A stretch of 64,000 nt of DNA from CALBTQ01 sp036725605 (lineage in GTDB: Bacteria; Lernaellota; Lernaellaia; Lernaellales; Lernaellaceae), in the NCBI GenBank assembly GCA_036725605.1, contig DAIMDW010000022.1, positions 49,741 to 113,740 of the forward strand, given 5' to 3'. Position 1 is the first letter of the stretch, and every line of letters starts with the position of its first letter. Position numbers and translations under genes: made by a program. Below the pieces are notes generated by a model. The model saw nothing but the letters and a program-made list of their open reading frames with translations. It had not been told where the DNA came from and did not search any database. Positions 25,883 through 34,211 of the stretch are shown piece by piece.

Positions 25883-27919
25883 CTATCGCTTCCGCGCCAA
25901 CTGGCTGCGCATTTCCTGCGACGCCTTGCGGATCAGCAGGAAGATCCAGATGACCAGGAACGTAAACATGATCATCAAACCGACGAACAACAGGAACACG
26001 GCGACCGGGCTGGTGATGCCCGAAATGATCGGCCGGAACTTGGTGATGTTCGCCACGGTCATCGGCGGGCTCGTGTACACGCCCTGATGGACGCTGATTT
26101 CCCGCGGGCGCGAGGTGACGTAGCGTTCGATGTTGCCGGTCACCGGCCGGAACGAGAACGTCTCACCCCGGCGTTTGCCCTTTTCGTCGATGGAGAACTT
26201 ATGCAGGTACTGGCTTTTCAGATTGATCTTGATTTCGCCGACGCCGGAAATGATCGTCGTGTCTTCCGTGCGCACCTTGTTGTTGTAGTCGGCCAGGCTC
26301 ACCCAATGGTAGCCCAGTCTCTCCATTCCCTCGGTGATGTCCTTGAGCAACTGCACGTCCAGGAACGTGTGGAAGAAGAAACTGCCCCAACCGTCGCGCA
26401 CCACCAGGCTGTTTTCGGCGTCCTTGAGAATCGCTTTGGCGTCACGTCCGGCATCCGGCTGCACATAGCCGAGGTTTTCCGGGATGATGATCTGCTGGTG
26501 CATGTCGCTATAGATAATGTAGGGGAAGAACTGGTCCGAACCGAGGCGGTCGATCGGTTGCCGGCGCTCGACGACCGTGGTGAAGTAGTTGCGGATCGCC
26601 TCGTAATCCACCTGACCGGCCGCGTAGTGCGGCGTGGTCCAGGCCAACGGATAAACATCGGCCAGGTAGCATTCCGACAATCCGCGAATGATGCGTTCGG
26701 AAGCGTATTCCGGACCGGTGGCCACCGGGCGGCCGATCGGCCCGCTCCAGAATTCGTAATCGACCGCCGTTTCCGCTTCGTGCTGGTGCGTGTAGCCGTG
26801 CAGGATCGGCACGCCGCCGCGGGCGATCAGTCCTTGCACCACGGCGAGGAAATCCTGGTCGTTGGACAGATAAATATGCTCGTTGGTCGCCGGGTTGATG
26901 TACACCGGCACCAAGGTGAAGGCGAAGGGGATGTTCTTGCTTTTCAGATAGTCGGCCGCGGCGATCAGATCCTGACCGTCACGCTTGGCGTGCACGTCTT
27001 CGATGCGCACGAAGCCCGGATGGTCTTCCTCGATCTTCGAACGGAAGACTTCGTGCAGAATGTCGCAAAACGCCAGATAGGCGCTGCCTTCCACGTTGAA
27101 GGACATCGGATTGGAGGCGACGTACCAGAAGTTTTCGCCGGCGACGATCCACGGCAGCCGCTCACCGCTTCCCGGTTGCACCGCCGGCTGCGGACGCGGA
27201 CCGGGCAGGGGCTGCGGTTCGATGCCGAAATTCAGATTCTCCGGCAGCGGTTCCAGCGGCGAATCGGTGGAGGCCGGTTCGGGCGCGGGGATTTCGGCGC
27301 CCGCGTGGACGACCTCGGCGCTATACGATGAATGCCCTGTCGGCGCCTTTGCGTCGGCGGACGTGGTTGCCCAGGCATACACTTTGTTGACGTTTTGGTT
27401 GGTGATTTCCACCGCGTAGGTGCTGGTGTCCAGCTTCCAGAGCGATTTGCCTTTGTACTCCACGCGGTTCGAGGCGTGCTGGTCGGAATCGTCGAGCGGT
27501 TTGAAGCCGTACTTATCCAGGCTGTGACGATTGGCCATCTGGTCGAGGTTCGCGCCGATCCAGACGATCGTCTTGTTGCCGAAGTAGATGTCGTCCAGGA
27601 AATAGCTCGGAATCGGCATTTGCGGTTTGAGGCCGACATACACGATGATGTCGAACTTTTTCACCTGGCCTTTTTTGTATTCGCCGGTGCTGACCATGGC
27701 GACGTTGTAGGGTTTGAAGTGCCCCATCAACTGGCGCAGGCTCAGCGCGTCGGCCGTGTCCTCGTCGACGCGGTTGGGTTCGGGCTCGTCGTAGACGATC
27801 AGCACGCTTTTGCCGCCGCTGAAAATGCCGGGGAAATATTCATTTAAAGGGAACAGCCACACCACCACCAGAACGATGATGAAGAAGGCCACGATGGATA
27901 AGATGATGCGTTTAATCAT
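25883..27919 (-). CDS. Membrane-anchored DUF2334 deacetylase-like protein
   Basis: A 678-aa protein anchored at both ends: a transmembrane helix at about 5-24 and another at about 635-662, with the bulk presumably periplasmic. Residues about 300-550 form a DUF2334 domain, related to polysaccharide deacetylases, with metal-ligand candidates E307-D308 and H310 (IEDVH) and the HGYTHQH block (H374, H378). An N-terminal domain (about 36-205) resembles a glutamine-amidotransferase-like Rossmann fold, and a Pro/Glu-rich linker (about 209-254) joins the two. By analogy with PgaB and PelA it would remove N-acetyl groups from the nascent polymer. It ends 12 nt before the synthase start. Confidence 0.78.
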   Translation of the reverse strand: MIKRIILSIVAFFIIVLVVVWLFPLNEYFPGIFSGGKSVLIVYDEPEPNRVDEDTADALSLRQLMGHFKPYNVAMVSTGEYKKGQVKKFDIIVYVGLKPQMPIPSYFLDDIYFGNKTIVWIGANLDQMANRHSLDKYGFKPLDDSDQHASNRVEYKGKSLWKLDTSTYAVEITNQNVNKVYAWATTSADAKAPTGHSSYSAEVVHAGAEIPAPEPASTDSPLEPLPENLNFGIEPQPLPGPRPQPAVQPGSGERLPWIVAGENFWYVASNPMSFNVEGSAYLAFCDILHEVFRSKIEEDHPGFVRIEDVHAKRDGQDLIAAADYLKSKNIPFAFTLVPVYINPATNEHIYLSNDQDFLAVVQGLIARGGVPILHGYTHQHEAETAVDYEFWSGPIGRPVATGPEYASERIIRGLSECYLADVYPLAWTTPHYAAGQVDYEAIRNYFTTVVERRQPIDRLGSDQFFPYIIYSDMHQQIIIPENLGYVQPDAGRDAKAILKDAENSLVVRDGWGSFFFHTFLDVQLLKDITEGMERLGYHWVSLADYNNKVRTEDTTIISGVGEIKINLKSQYLHKFSIDEKGKRRGETFSFRPVTGNIERYVTSRPREISVHQGVYTSPPMTVANITKFRPIISGITSPVAVFLLFVGLMIMFTFLVIWIFLLIRKASQEMRSQLARKR

Positions 27920-27955
27920 CTATGGATCCGCCATTCCCCAAAAAAATGATTCTCG

Positions 27956-28819
27956 TTAACCGAGTCGCTCGTAACGAGAATCGAGAATATCGATCAATTC
28001 TTCCAGATTGCTCGCGTCCTTGGGATAGTTCGCCCGGCTGAATTCGAACTCGAGCTCGATCTCATCCCAGGATTTATTGAGCATGCCCATCAGTTTGCCG
28101 TGTTTTTCCACCAGACGGTTGCAGACGATATTCACGCCGGCCAGACCCGTCTCGGGCAACACGATGCCGACTTCGTTATCGGAGTATTTACCAACGTAAT
28201 CGGCTTCGCGCAACATCGAACGCAAATGGTGACCGACTTCTTTGAGCAGCAACACTTCCTGCTGGTAGTCATACCGTTTGCGGAAATTATCCAGGTTCAA
28301 CAGCTTGATGAAAATCAGGGACATCGGCGTGTTGTAGCGTTTCACGCGTTTCATTTCGCCCCGCAGCATCCAGCGGAAGCTTTTGAAGTTGTATAAACCG
28401 GTTTCCTCGTCGGGCACGAAGGTTTCGACGATGGTCGCCTCTTCTTTAAATGGATCGTGTTTCCGGAACTGCAGAAACTCGGTGATGATGCCGGGGATGA
28501 AACCGCTGCCGATAATGATGCCGAGGTTGAGCTGTTCTTCCCACAACCGTGAGCGGGTGATCGGATTGCCGAAAAAGTGACCGAGCAACAGGTAGGAACC
28601 GTAGATCGCCGCGGCGACCACCGCCGCCAGCGCGCCGTGCCGGAAGCCGCGATTGACCGCGAACAACACGACGGGGAAGGAGAGGATGAAAGCGAGGCTG
28701 TATTCATGCACACCGAATTGCAGGCGGAACACAAATCCAATGACCAAGCCAATGATCAGTAAAACAATGAACTCGCGAAAGTCCATCGTTTGGCGTTTGG
28801 CTTCACTCGCTTCACTCAT
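27956..28819 (-). CDS. Membrane protein with degenerate GGDEF and intact I-site (c-di-GMP receptor candidate)
   Basis: A 287-aa protein with about four N-terminal membrane helices (14-112) and a C-terminal GGDEF-fold domain (about 135-285; DEETGLYNF start). The active-site GGDEF is replaced by SDNEV at 213-217, and the usual substrate-binding ND/GH positions are also lost, so cyclase activity is very unlikely. The allosteric I-site RxxD is kept as READ at 204-207, exactly five residues before the degenerate signature, the spacing known from PleD. Degenerate GGDEF proteins with an I-site (PelD, Listeria PssE) are established c-di-GMP receptors that switch on exopolysaccharide synthases. It overlaps the 61-aa gene by 4 nt. 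It lacks the GAF domain found in PelD. Confidence 0.88.
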   Translation of the reverse strand: MSEASEAKRQTMDFREFIVLLIIGLVIGFVFRLQFGVHEYSLAFILSFPVVLFAVNRGFRHGALAAVVAAAIYGSYLLLGHFFGNPITRSRLWEEQLNLGIIIGSGFIPGIITEFLQFRKHDPFKEEATIVETFVPDEETGLYNFKSFRWMLRGEMKRVKRYNTPMSLIFIKLLNLDNFRKRYDYQQEVLLLKEVGHHLRSMLREADYVGKYSDNEVGIVLPETGLAGVNIVCNRLVEKHGKLMGMLNKSWDEIELEFEFSRANYPKDASNLEELIDILDSRYERLG

Positions 28820-29001
28820 TCTTCGTGCTCCTCTTCATACTTACGGCGCTCATGCTCGATGCGATCGACCGGTCGCTTGCCCAACCGGCGTAAAAAGAAA
28901 AACAAAACGTCGCGGGCCAGAATGACCAGCGAAATCGTCACCAAAACGACCACGACGATAAAAGCTAGCAAAATAATAGAATTATTGAAACAAAAGTCCA
29001 C
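28816..29001 (-). CDS. Small single-pass membrane protein, first gene of exopolysaccharide operon
   Basis: A 61-aa protein with one long hydrophobic helix (about 8-36) followed by a basic then acidic tail (RRLGKRPVD...KYEEEHEE). The start is GTG at 29001 with GAGGGG seven bases upstream. Its 4-nt overlap with the degenerate-GGDEF gene suggests coupled translation and a possible physical partnership. No family recognised; it could be a small synthase accessory like PgaD, but that is inference from position and topology only. Confidence 0.65.
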   Translation of the reverse strand: MDFCFNNSIILLAFIVVVVLVTISLVILARDVLFFFLRRLGKRPVDRIEHERRKYEEEHEE

Positions 29002-29303
29002 CAGTTACCCCTCGCCACAAAAGAGGAGATAGCTACTCACGGGAATTGGACAATTCTCTACCAATTATCGAAAGGCAATGTCAAGTCATTTGCTAGATTT
29101 CCTCAAAATTTATAAAAATTTAGCGTTTTTTATTTTAATATTCTAATTTGCTGTTTATCAGGGTTTTTGCCTTTGCTGGTTAATACAAACACAAAATACC
29201 GCGCCTCCCACTGAGTGGAAAAATTTTCTCTTTAGAATCGCCGATTAATGCTTGACCGAAAAGCTGTTTATGTTCAATGATCTGGAAACTCTGGAGGAAC
29301 GCC
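29002..29303. promoter_or_regulatory. Divergent promoter region between exopolysaccharide operon and wecB-like gene
   Basis: A 300-bp AT-rich intergenic region, the only one in the 18-29 kb locus. For the minus-strand operon a perfect -35 TTGACA lies at 29084-29079 about 80 nt upstream of the first start; 17-18 nt downstream the best -10 candidate is only TAGAGA, so the promoter may need an activator. For the plus strand, TTGACC near 29253 is the best -35 but no good -10 follows. The region is also unusually rich in A and T runs (29100-29150). No c-di-GMP riboswitch is present here. Confidence 0.4.
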
Positions 29304-30422
29304 ATGATTCGCGCTTTGTTCGTGTTCGGTACTCGCCCGGAAGCCATCAAGCTTGCACCATTGTATCTGGAAATGCAGAAACGTAATGAGTTACAACCAA
29401 TAGTGTGTGTAACGGCCCAACACCGCGAAATGTTGGATCAGGTATTACGAATTTTCCACATAGAACCAGAGTACGATTTAAACCTGATGCGCCCGGGGCA
29501 GACCATCGAACAGGTCATCGCCTCCGTGTTCACCGATCTGCCGCCGGTCATCGCCGAGGTGCGCCCCGATGTTCTGCTGGTGCAGGGCGACACGACGACC
29601 GTTTTTGCCGCGGCCAAAGCGGCTTTTTGCCAGCGCGTGCCGGTTGGTCACGTGGAAGCCGGTTTGCGCACCTTCGACAAATTTTCGCCGTTCCCCGAGG
29701 AAATCAACCGTCGCCTGGCTTCGGTCATCGCCGATCTGCATTTTGCCCCGACGCAAAACAACAAGCAGAACCTGCTCAACGAGGGCATCGATCCGCGCCG
29801 CGTCTGGGTGACCGGCAATACGGTGATCGACGCGCTGCTGGAGGTCGCCGGGCGTGAGTATGCGTTCGCCGACCCGCAACTGACCGATATTCCCGGCCGC
29901 CTGATTCTGGTGACCGCGCATCGCCGTGAGAGCTTCGGCGAGCCGTTCCGCCAACTTTGTCATGGTCTGGCCGATATCGCCCGCCGCTATCCGCAGGACA
30001 CGATTGTCTATCCGGTGCACCTGAATCCCAACGTGCGCAAGCCGGTCAACGAAATTCTGGACGGCGTGCCCAACCTGCGCCTGATCGAACCGCTGGACTA
30101 CGAGCCGTTCGTGCACCTGCTCAAGCGCGCCTACCTCGTGCTGACCGACTCGGGCGGCATTCAGGAAGAGGCGCCTGCGCTCGGCGTGCCCGTGCTGGTC
30201 ATGCGCGAAACCACCGAGCGCCCCGAGGGCGTGGAGACCGGCACGGTCAAGCTGGTGGGCACCTCGGCGCAGAAAATCGCCGCGCAGGCATCGTTGCTTT
30301 TGGACGATCCGTCGGCGCACCTGGCGATGGCCAAGGCGAAAAATCCCTACGGCGACGGCACGGCCAGCCGCCGCATCTGCGACATTATCGAACGGGTCGT
30401 GCCGGAATTGCCGAAACGCTGA
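29304..30422 (+). CDS. wecB: UDP-N-acetylglucosamine 2-epimerase (non-hydrolysing)
   Basis: Interconverts UDP-GlcNAc and UDP-ManNAc in the cytosol. The 372-aa GT-B-fold protein starts FVFGTRPEAIKLAPLY and has VCVTAQHREMLDQVL, VQGDTTTVFAA, VGHVEAGLRT, the TAHRRESFG block, and LTDSGGIQEEAP, all diagnostic. The ATG at 29304 has GGAGGA six bases upstream; an ATG 27 nt earlier is ignored. It diverges from the exopolysaccharide operon and is convergent with the first sulfatase-like gene, the two stop codons being one base apart with no terminator between. It could feed UDP-ManNAc to the neighbouring synthase or to LPS/enterobacterial-antigen-like glycans. Confidence 0.93.
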   Translation: MIRALFVFGTRPEAIKLAPLYLEMQKRNELQPIVCVTAQHREMLDQVLRIFHIEPEYDLNLMRPGQTIEQVIASVFTDLPPVIAEVRPDVLLVQGDTTTVFAAAKAAFCQRVPVGHVEAGLRTFDKFSPFPEEINRRLASVIADLHFAPTQNNKQNLLNEGIDPRRVWVTGNTVIDALLEVAGREYAFADPQLTDIPGRLILVTAHRRESFGEPFRQLCHGLADIARRYPQDTIVYPVHLNPNVRKPVNEILDGVPNLRLIEPLDYEPFVHLLKRAYLVLTDSGGIQEEAPALGVPVLVMRETTERPEGVETGTVKLVGTSAQKIAAQASLLLDDPSAHLAMAKAKNPYGDGTASRRICDIIERVVPELPKR

Positions 30423-30423
30423 G

Positions 30424-32334
30424 CTACTGTACGTAGCCCAATTCGCGCAACCGGTTGAGGCGGGTTTCGTCCAGGTCGGTCTTGCCCGATTTCATCTTGC
30501 CGTATTTCTTGATTTGCAGACCCAGCGACTGGTCCATCTCATCTTGCATTTCCTGCACCTTCTCCGGATTCTGCTCGATCAGATTGACCTGTTCACTCGG
30601 ATCGTCGTACAGCCCCGGCGGGAACTGCCGATGGCGCTCGCCGTAAGTGAAATCGACCTCGGTCAGGAAACTCCAGCCGCTGTGCCGCCACGAAGTGCGG
30701 TGATTGCCGAAGCCGTTGGTATGACCGTACGCCCCCGTGCCCAACACCGGCGCGCCGCGCTGGAGCGGGTCGGGCAGGCCCACGTGCGCCAGGATCATCG
30801 GCACGATCACGGTCATGTCCGACGTCTGGCTGACGACCTTGCCGGCTTCGACGGTCGGACCGTGGAAAATCAGCGGAATGCGCAGCGATTCGTCGAAGAG
30901 CACCACCGAGTGCCCCGACCAGCCATGCTCGAAAAATTCCTCGCCATGATCGCTGGTGACGATCACGATCGTGTTGGTCAGATCGATCTTCTCCAACACG
31001 CGTCCCAGCGCGCGGTCGACGTCGCGCACTTCACCGGCGTACAGGCGCTTGATCTCTTCTTTGTGCGCTTCGTCGTAGGGCAGGTAGATGTCGATGAACC
31101 GCCACAGCAGGTGCGTCATGTTGGCCAGGATCTCATCGACGATCGGTCCCTCGATGCCCAGTTCCTGCCGCGACTCGATTGTCGGCGAATAGGGCAGGTG
31201 CGGATCGAAAAAGTGCAGGAAGCCGAACCACGGTTCTTTCGTGCCCTGCAACATACCGAGGAACACGTCGGCGATACGGCCGGATTCGGCTTCCGGCCGG
31301 AAGATGAACCGGTCGAAACCGCGCCCGTAACCGTAGGGTGGGCTGACCAGAAAGTTGCTCGTCGCCGCGAACGTTTTGTAGCCCGCGTTTTTGAAAACCT
31401 CGCTCAGCAGCGGCGCTTCGCGTGGAATGTGCCGGTCGAGCTGGTAAACGTTGTGCACTTCCGGCGTCAGGCCGGTGAGCATCGAAACGTGCCCGGGCAG
31501 CGTCCAGGGCGCCGACGAGAAAATATTCTCGTACCGCGTTCCCTCGGCGGCGAGCTTGTCGATCACCGGACTGTTGGGCAGCGGATTGCCGTAGCAGTGC
31601 AGACCGTCGGCGCGCAAGGTGTCGACGCTGATCAACAGCACGTTCGGCTTGCCCTGCGGGCGGCCCAACACCTGGGGAATGCCCGCGATGATCAACGCGA
31701 CGACCACGACAATCGCCCCGATCAGCGCCTGCCTTTTGGTCATGGCCAGCGAGGGAATTTTGCCGAACGGCTCGGTTTCCTTCTCCTTATAGATGCGCCG
31801 GGCGATCAGCGTCCCGATCACCATGGGCACGGCGAAGGTCAATGCGATCAGGATGAACATCAAAACCGGCTTGGTCGAAACCGTATATGTCACCAGCGGA
31901 ATGATGAACCGCGTGAAGAAAATCGAAGGCGTCACGTGTTCCTGGTACGGCAGCGGCAAACGCTCGCCGAGCGAGCGCAGCAACCGCAACGCGATCAGCC
32001 CCAGGCCCAGCAGCCAGATGCCCAGACCGAGCAACTGGGCGATGATCGCGCGGCGATTCGATTTCATCAGCATGCCGGTCAGCCACGAGTAGGTGACCAT
32101 CAGCAGCGCCAGAATGATGCCCCACCGCAATCCGTTGCTCAGATCGCGCGACAGCGTTTCCATGCCCAAACGCGGCATGCTCAACGGCAGCGCGGCCGAA
32201 CCGAAAAGGTTGACGATGCCGGTGATGAAACCGAAAAGTATCCCGACGATCAATCCGAAAAACAGATAGGTCGACGCCGCCGAGGGGAAAAACTCTTTTT
32301 TTTCAATGTTGGCCTGCGTTGTCGTCTCACTCAT
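30424..32334 (-). CDS. Membrane-anchored sulfatase-superfamily protein, copy 1 (Thr-type)
   Basis: A 636-aa protein with about five to six N-terminal membrane helices (to about residue 220) and a periplasmic alkaline-phosphatase-superfamily domain. Metal-site blocks LLISVDTLRAD and VIVTSDHGEEFFEHG are present. At the nucleophile position the motif is APWTLPGH, with Thr instead of the Cys/Ser-x-Pro-x-Arg required for formylglycine, so a true sulfate-ester hydrolase is unlikely. Thr nucleophiles are known from phosphoethanolamine and phosphoglycerol transferases such as LtaS. It ends RLRELGYVQ, a C-terminal motif shared with the next two genes. ATG 32334 overlaps the upstream gene stop by 4 nt. 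Confidence 0.85.
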   Translation of the reverse strand: MSETTTQANIEKKEFFPSAASTYLFFGLIVGILFGFITGIVNLFGSAALPLSMPRLGMETLSRDLSNGLRWGIILALLMVTYSWLTGMLMKSNRRAIIAQLLGLGIWLLGLGLIALRLLRSLGERLPLPYQEHVTPSIFFTRFIIPLVTYTVSTKPVLMFILIALTFAVPMVIGTLIARRIYKEKETEPFGKIPSLAMTKRQALIGAIVVVVALIIAGIPQVLGRPQGKPNVLLISVDTLRADGLHCYGNPLPNSPVIDKLAAEGTRYENIFSSAPWTLPGHVSMLTGLTPEVHNVYQLDRHIPREAPLLSEVFKNAGYKTFAATSNFLVSPPYGYGRGFDRFIFRPEAESGRIADVFLGMLQGTKEPWFGFLHFFDPHLPYSPTIESRQELGIEGPIVDEILANMTHLLWRFIDIYLPYDEAHKEEIKRLYAGEVRDVDRALGRVLEKIDLTNTIVIVTSDHGEEFFEHGWSGHSVVLFDESLRIPLIFHGPTVEAGKVVSQTSDMTVIVPMILAHVGLPDPLQRGAPVLGTGAYGHTNGFGNHRTSWRHSGWSFLTEVDFTYGERHRQFPPGLYDDPSEQVNLIEQNPEKVQEMQDEMDQSLGLQIKKYGKMKSGKTDLDETRLNRLRELGYVQ

Positions 32335-34211
32335 TCCAGGTATCCCAAACTCCGTAGTCGCTCGCGAACATTGGGCGGCAGCGTCGGCGAAGTCGATCCC
32401 GCCTGGGGGCCGATTTTCTCCACCTGCGTCCACAAACCCAAAAGGAATTCGCTTCCTTTTTCGCTTTCGGCGAGGTTGTGTTGTTCACGCGGATCTTGGC
32501 AAAGATCGAAAAAAGCGTCCGGAGCCTCTCCCGCAAAGTCTCCGAAACGCCATGCGTATCCTGTTATACCTTTGGCGCAGCCGTGAATCAAGGCAAAGCG
32601 GGGCCCGCCCCAGATCGCATCGGCCACCCAAATGCCGCGCTCCTCGGCCGGTTTCGTGAATAAATCGACGCCGTCGAAACGCTGCTCTCCCGGTAAGCTA
32701 ATGCGCGAGGTCAGCGTTGGCAATACATCTTCCAGTGAAACCGGATAATCGACCGTTCCCGCCGGGTCGGTTCCCGATTTTTTCACCAGCAGCGGCACGT
32801 GCAGCATTTCCTCGTGCAACGTCACGGCATGGCCGAGGAAACCGTGGTCCCACCATTCCTCGCCGTGATCGCTGGTGATGATCACCCAGGTATACTCCCA
32901 CTGTTGTTGGGATTTCACTTTGGCGAGAAAGCGGCCAAGCGCGTTGTCGGCCGCGCGGATATCGCGCCGGTAACGTTCGCGCCATTGCGCGCGCAGCGTT
33001 TCGTCCGCGTTCAACACGTCACCGACGAAGCCGTGGAAGTTGTCGGCGTCCGCGCCGGGCAGCGAGCGGTCGGCCGGATCGTAGGGCCAATGCGGATCGA
33101 ACAGGTGCAGGAAAAGGAACGACGGCTGATACCGGTGTTTCTGGAGCCAGTCGACGGCGGCGTCGACGACCTGTTCGGCCGGCGCCTCGGGGGCCATCAA
33201 ATAATGGTCGAAGCCCGCGCCAAAGCCGTAACGCGGACTGAGCATGAACGAGGTGACGAACGCCCCGGTGGCGTATCCCTTTTGCTTGCAGCGTTCGGCC
33301 AGCGTGAACACCTCCGGTCGCAAGCGCGAATCCATCGTCACCGCGCCGTGGCGATGCCCGGCCAATCCGGTCAGCAGGCCCGCATGACTGGGGATCGTCC
33401 AGGGCGCCGGCGCATAGGCGCGCGTGAACCGGATGGCCTCTTTCGCGAAATCGTCGATGGCCGGCGTGTTGCTCGGTTCGGCCCCGTAGCAGCCGACTTC
33501 GTCGGCGCGCAGCGTATCGATGCTGATCAAAATGAGATTGGGGGAAAACGGATTGTGGTTGGCCTTCCCCGGCGCGCTGATGATCAACGCCACCAAAGCC
33601 ATCGCGACGGCCGGCGCCCACAGCCATCCTTTGCCGAGGGTGATTTGTTCCGTTGTCCTCGTGGGACGCAGCCGGCGCAGAAGAACGCTGACAAGCAATG
33701 CGGTGAGTAAAGCGCTACCGACGATCAAGCCGAAGAGTAGGGCGATGATCCCCGCGTGACCGGCCGGATCGGCCAGCACCATCGTTTTCACCAACGGCGG
33801 CAGAAAGACCTCGAAAACCGTTTCGGCGGCCAGGCCCGAAGTGGTCGCATACGCTTTCGGCAGCAGTTCCGGAAAGTGCGCCGTGAAGTATCTCTGGCCG
33901 ATCAGCAACGTCAACGCCGCAAAAGCGAAGCTGAGCATCCCGGCGATCCATCCGGCGCGCCGCTTGGCGATAATCAATCCGATGCCGAACGCGGCCGTCA
34001 GCGCCAGCGTTCCCAACACAAAACCCAGCGCCAAACCGTTTTGGCTGTAGCCGCCCAGATCGTAAACCGCCATGCGGTAGAAGCCCGCCGGCAGATATCG
34101 TTGCGCGACGATATCGACGATCCCGGCGACCAACGCCCCCGCAATGCCCAGCACGAACAGGCAGGCCGCCGGCGGCCAGGCAACGACCAAGGCGTTTTTT
34201 ATGTGTTTCAT
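32331..34211 (-). CDS. Membrane-anchored sulfatase-superfamily protein, copy 2 (Thr-type)
   Basis: A 626-aa paralogue of its neighbours: about five membrane helices up to residue 225, then the alkaline-phosphatase-fold domain with LILISIDTLRADEVGCYG, the nucleophile block APWTIPSHAG, FLHLFDPHWPYDP and ITSDHGEEWWDHG. It ends with RLRSLGYLE. It overlaps copy 1 and copy 3 by 4 nt each, so the three are translated as a coupled unit. Possible roles are transfer of a phospho-group to LPS, exopolysaccharide or a lipid; nothing in the sequence picks among them. Confidence 0.85.
   Translation of the reverse strand: MKHIKNALVVAWPPAACLFVLGIAGALVAGIVDIVAQRYLPAGFYRMAVYDLGGYSQNGLALGFVLGTLALTAAFGIGLIIAKRRAGWIAGMLSFAFAALTLLIGQRYFTAHFPELLPKAYATTSGLAAETVFEVFLPPLVKTMVLADPAGHAGIIALLFGLIVGSALLTALLVSVLLRRLRPTRTTEQITLGKGWLWAPAVAMALVALIISAPGKANHNPFSPNLILISIDTLRADEVGCYGAEPSNTPAIDDFAKEAIRFTRAYAPAPWTIPSHAGLLTGLAGHRHGAVTMDSRLRPEVFTLAERCKQKGYATGAFVTSFMLSPRYGFGAGFDHYLMAPEAPAEQVVDAAVDWLQKHRYQPSFLFLHLFDPHWPYDPADRSLPGADADNFHGFVGDVLNADETLRAQWRERYRRDIRAADNALGRFLAKVKSQQQWEYTWVIITSDHGEEWWDHGFLGHAVTLHEEMLHVPLLVKKSGTDPAGTVDYPVSLEDVLPTLTSRISLPGEQRFDGVDLFTKPAEERGIWVADAIWGGPRFALIHGCAKGITGYAWRFGDFAGEAPDAFFDLCQDPREQHNLAESEKGSEFLLGLWTQVEKIGPQAGSTSPTLPPNVRERLRSLGYLE

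Noticed and set aside
27956..28819. Active diguanylate cyclase
   Set aside because: The GGDEF signature is SDNEV and other substrate-site residues are missing.
18064..29001. Pel operon
   Set aside because: The degenerate-GGDEF and TPR-barrel proteins resemble PelD and PelB in outline, but the synthase is GT2, not GT4 PelF, and there is no PelG, PelE or PelC.
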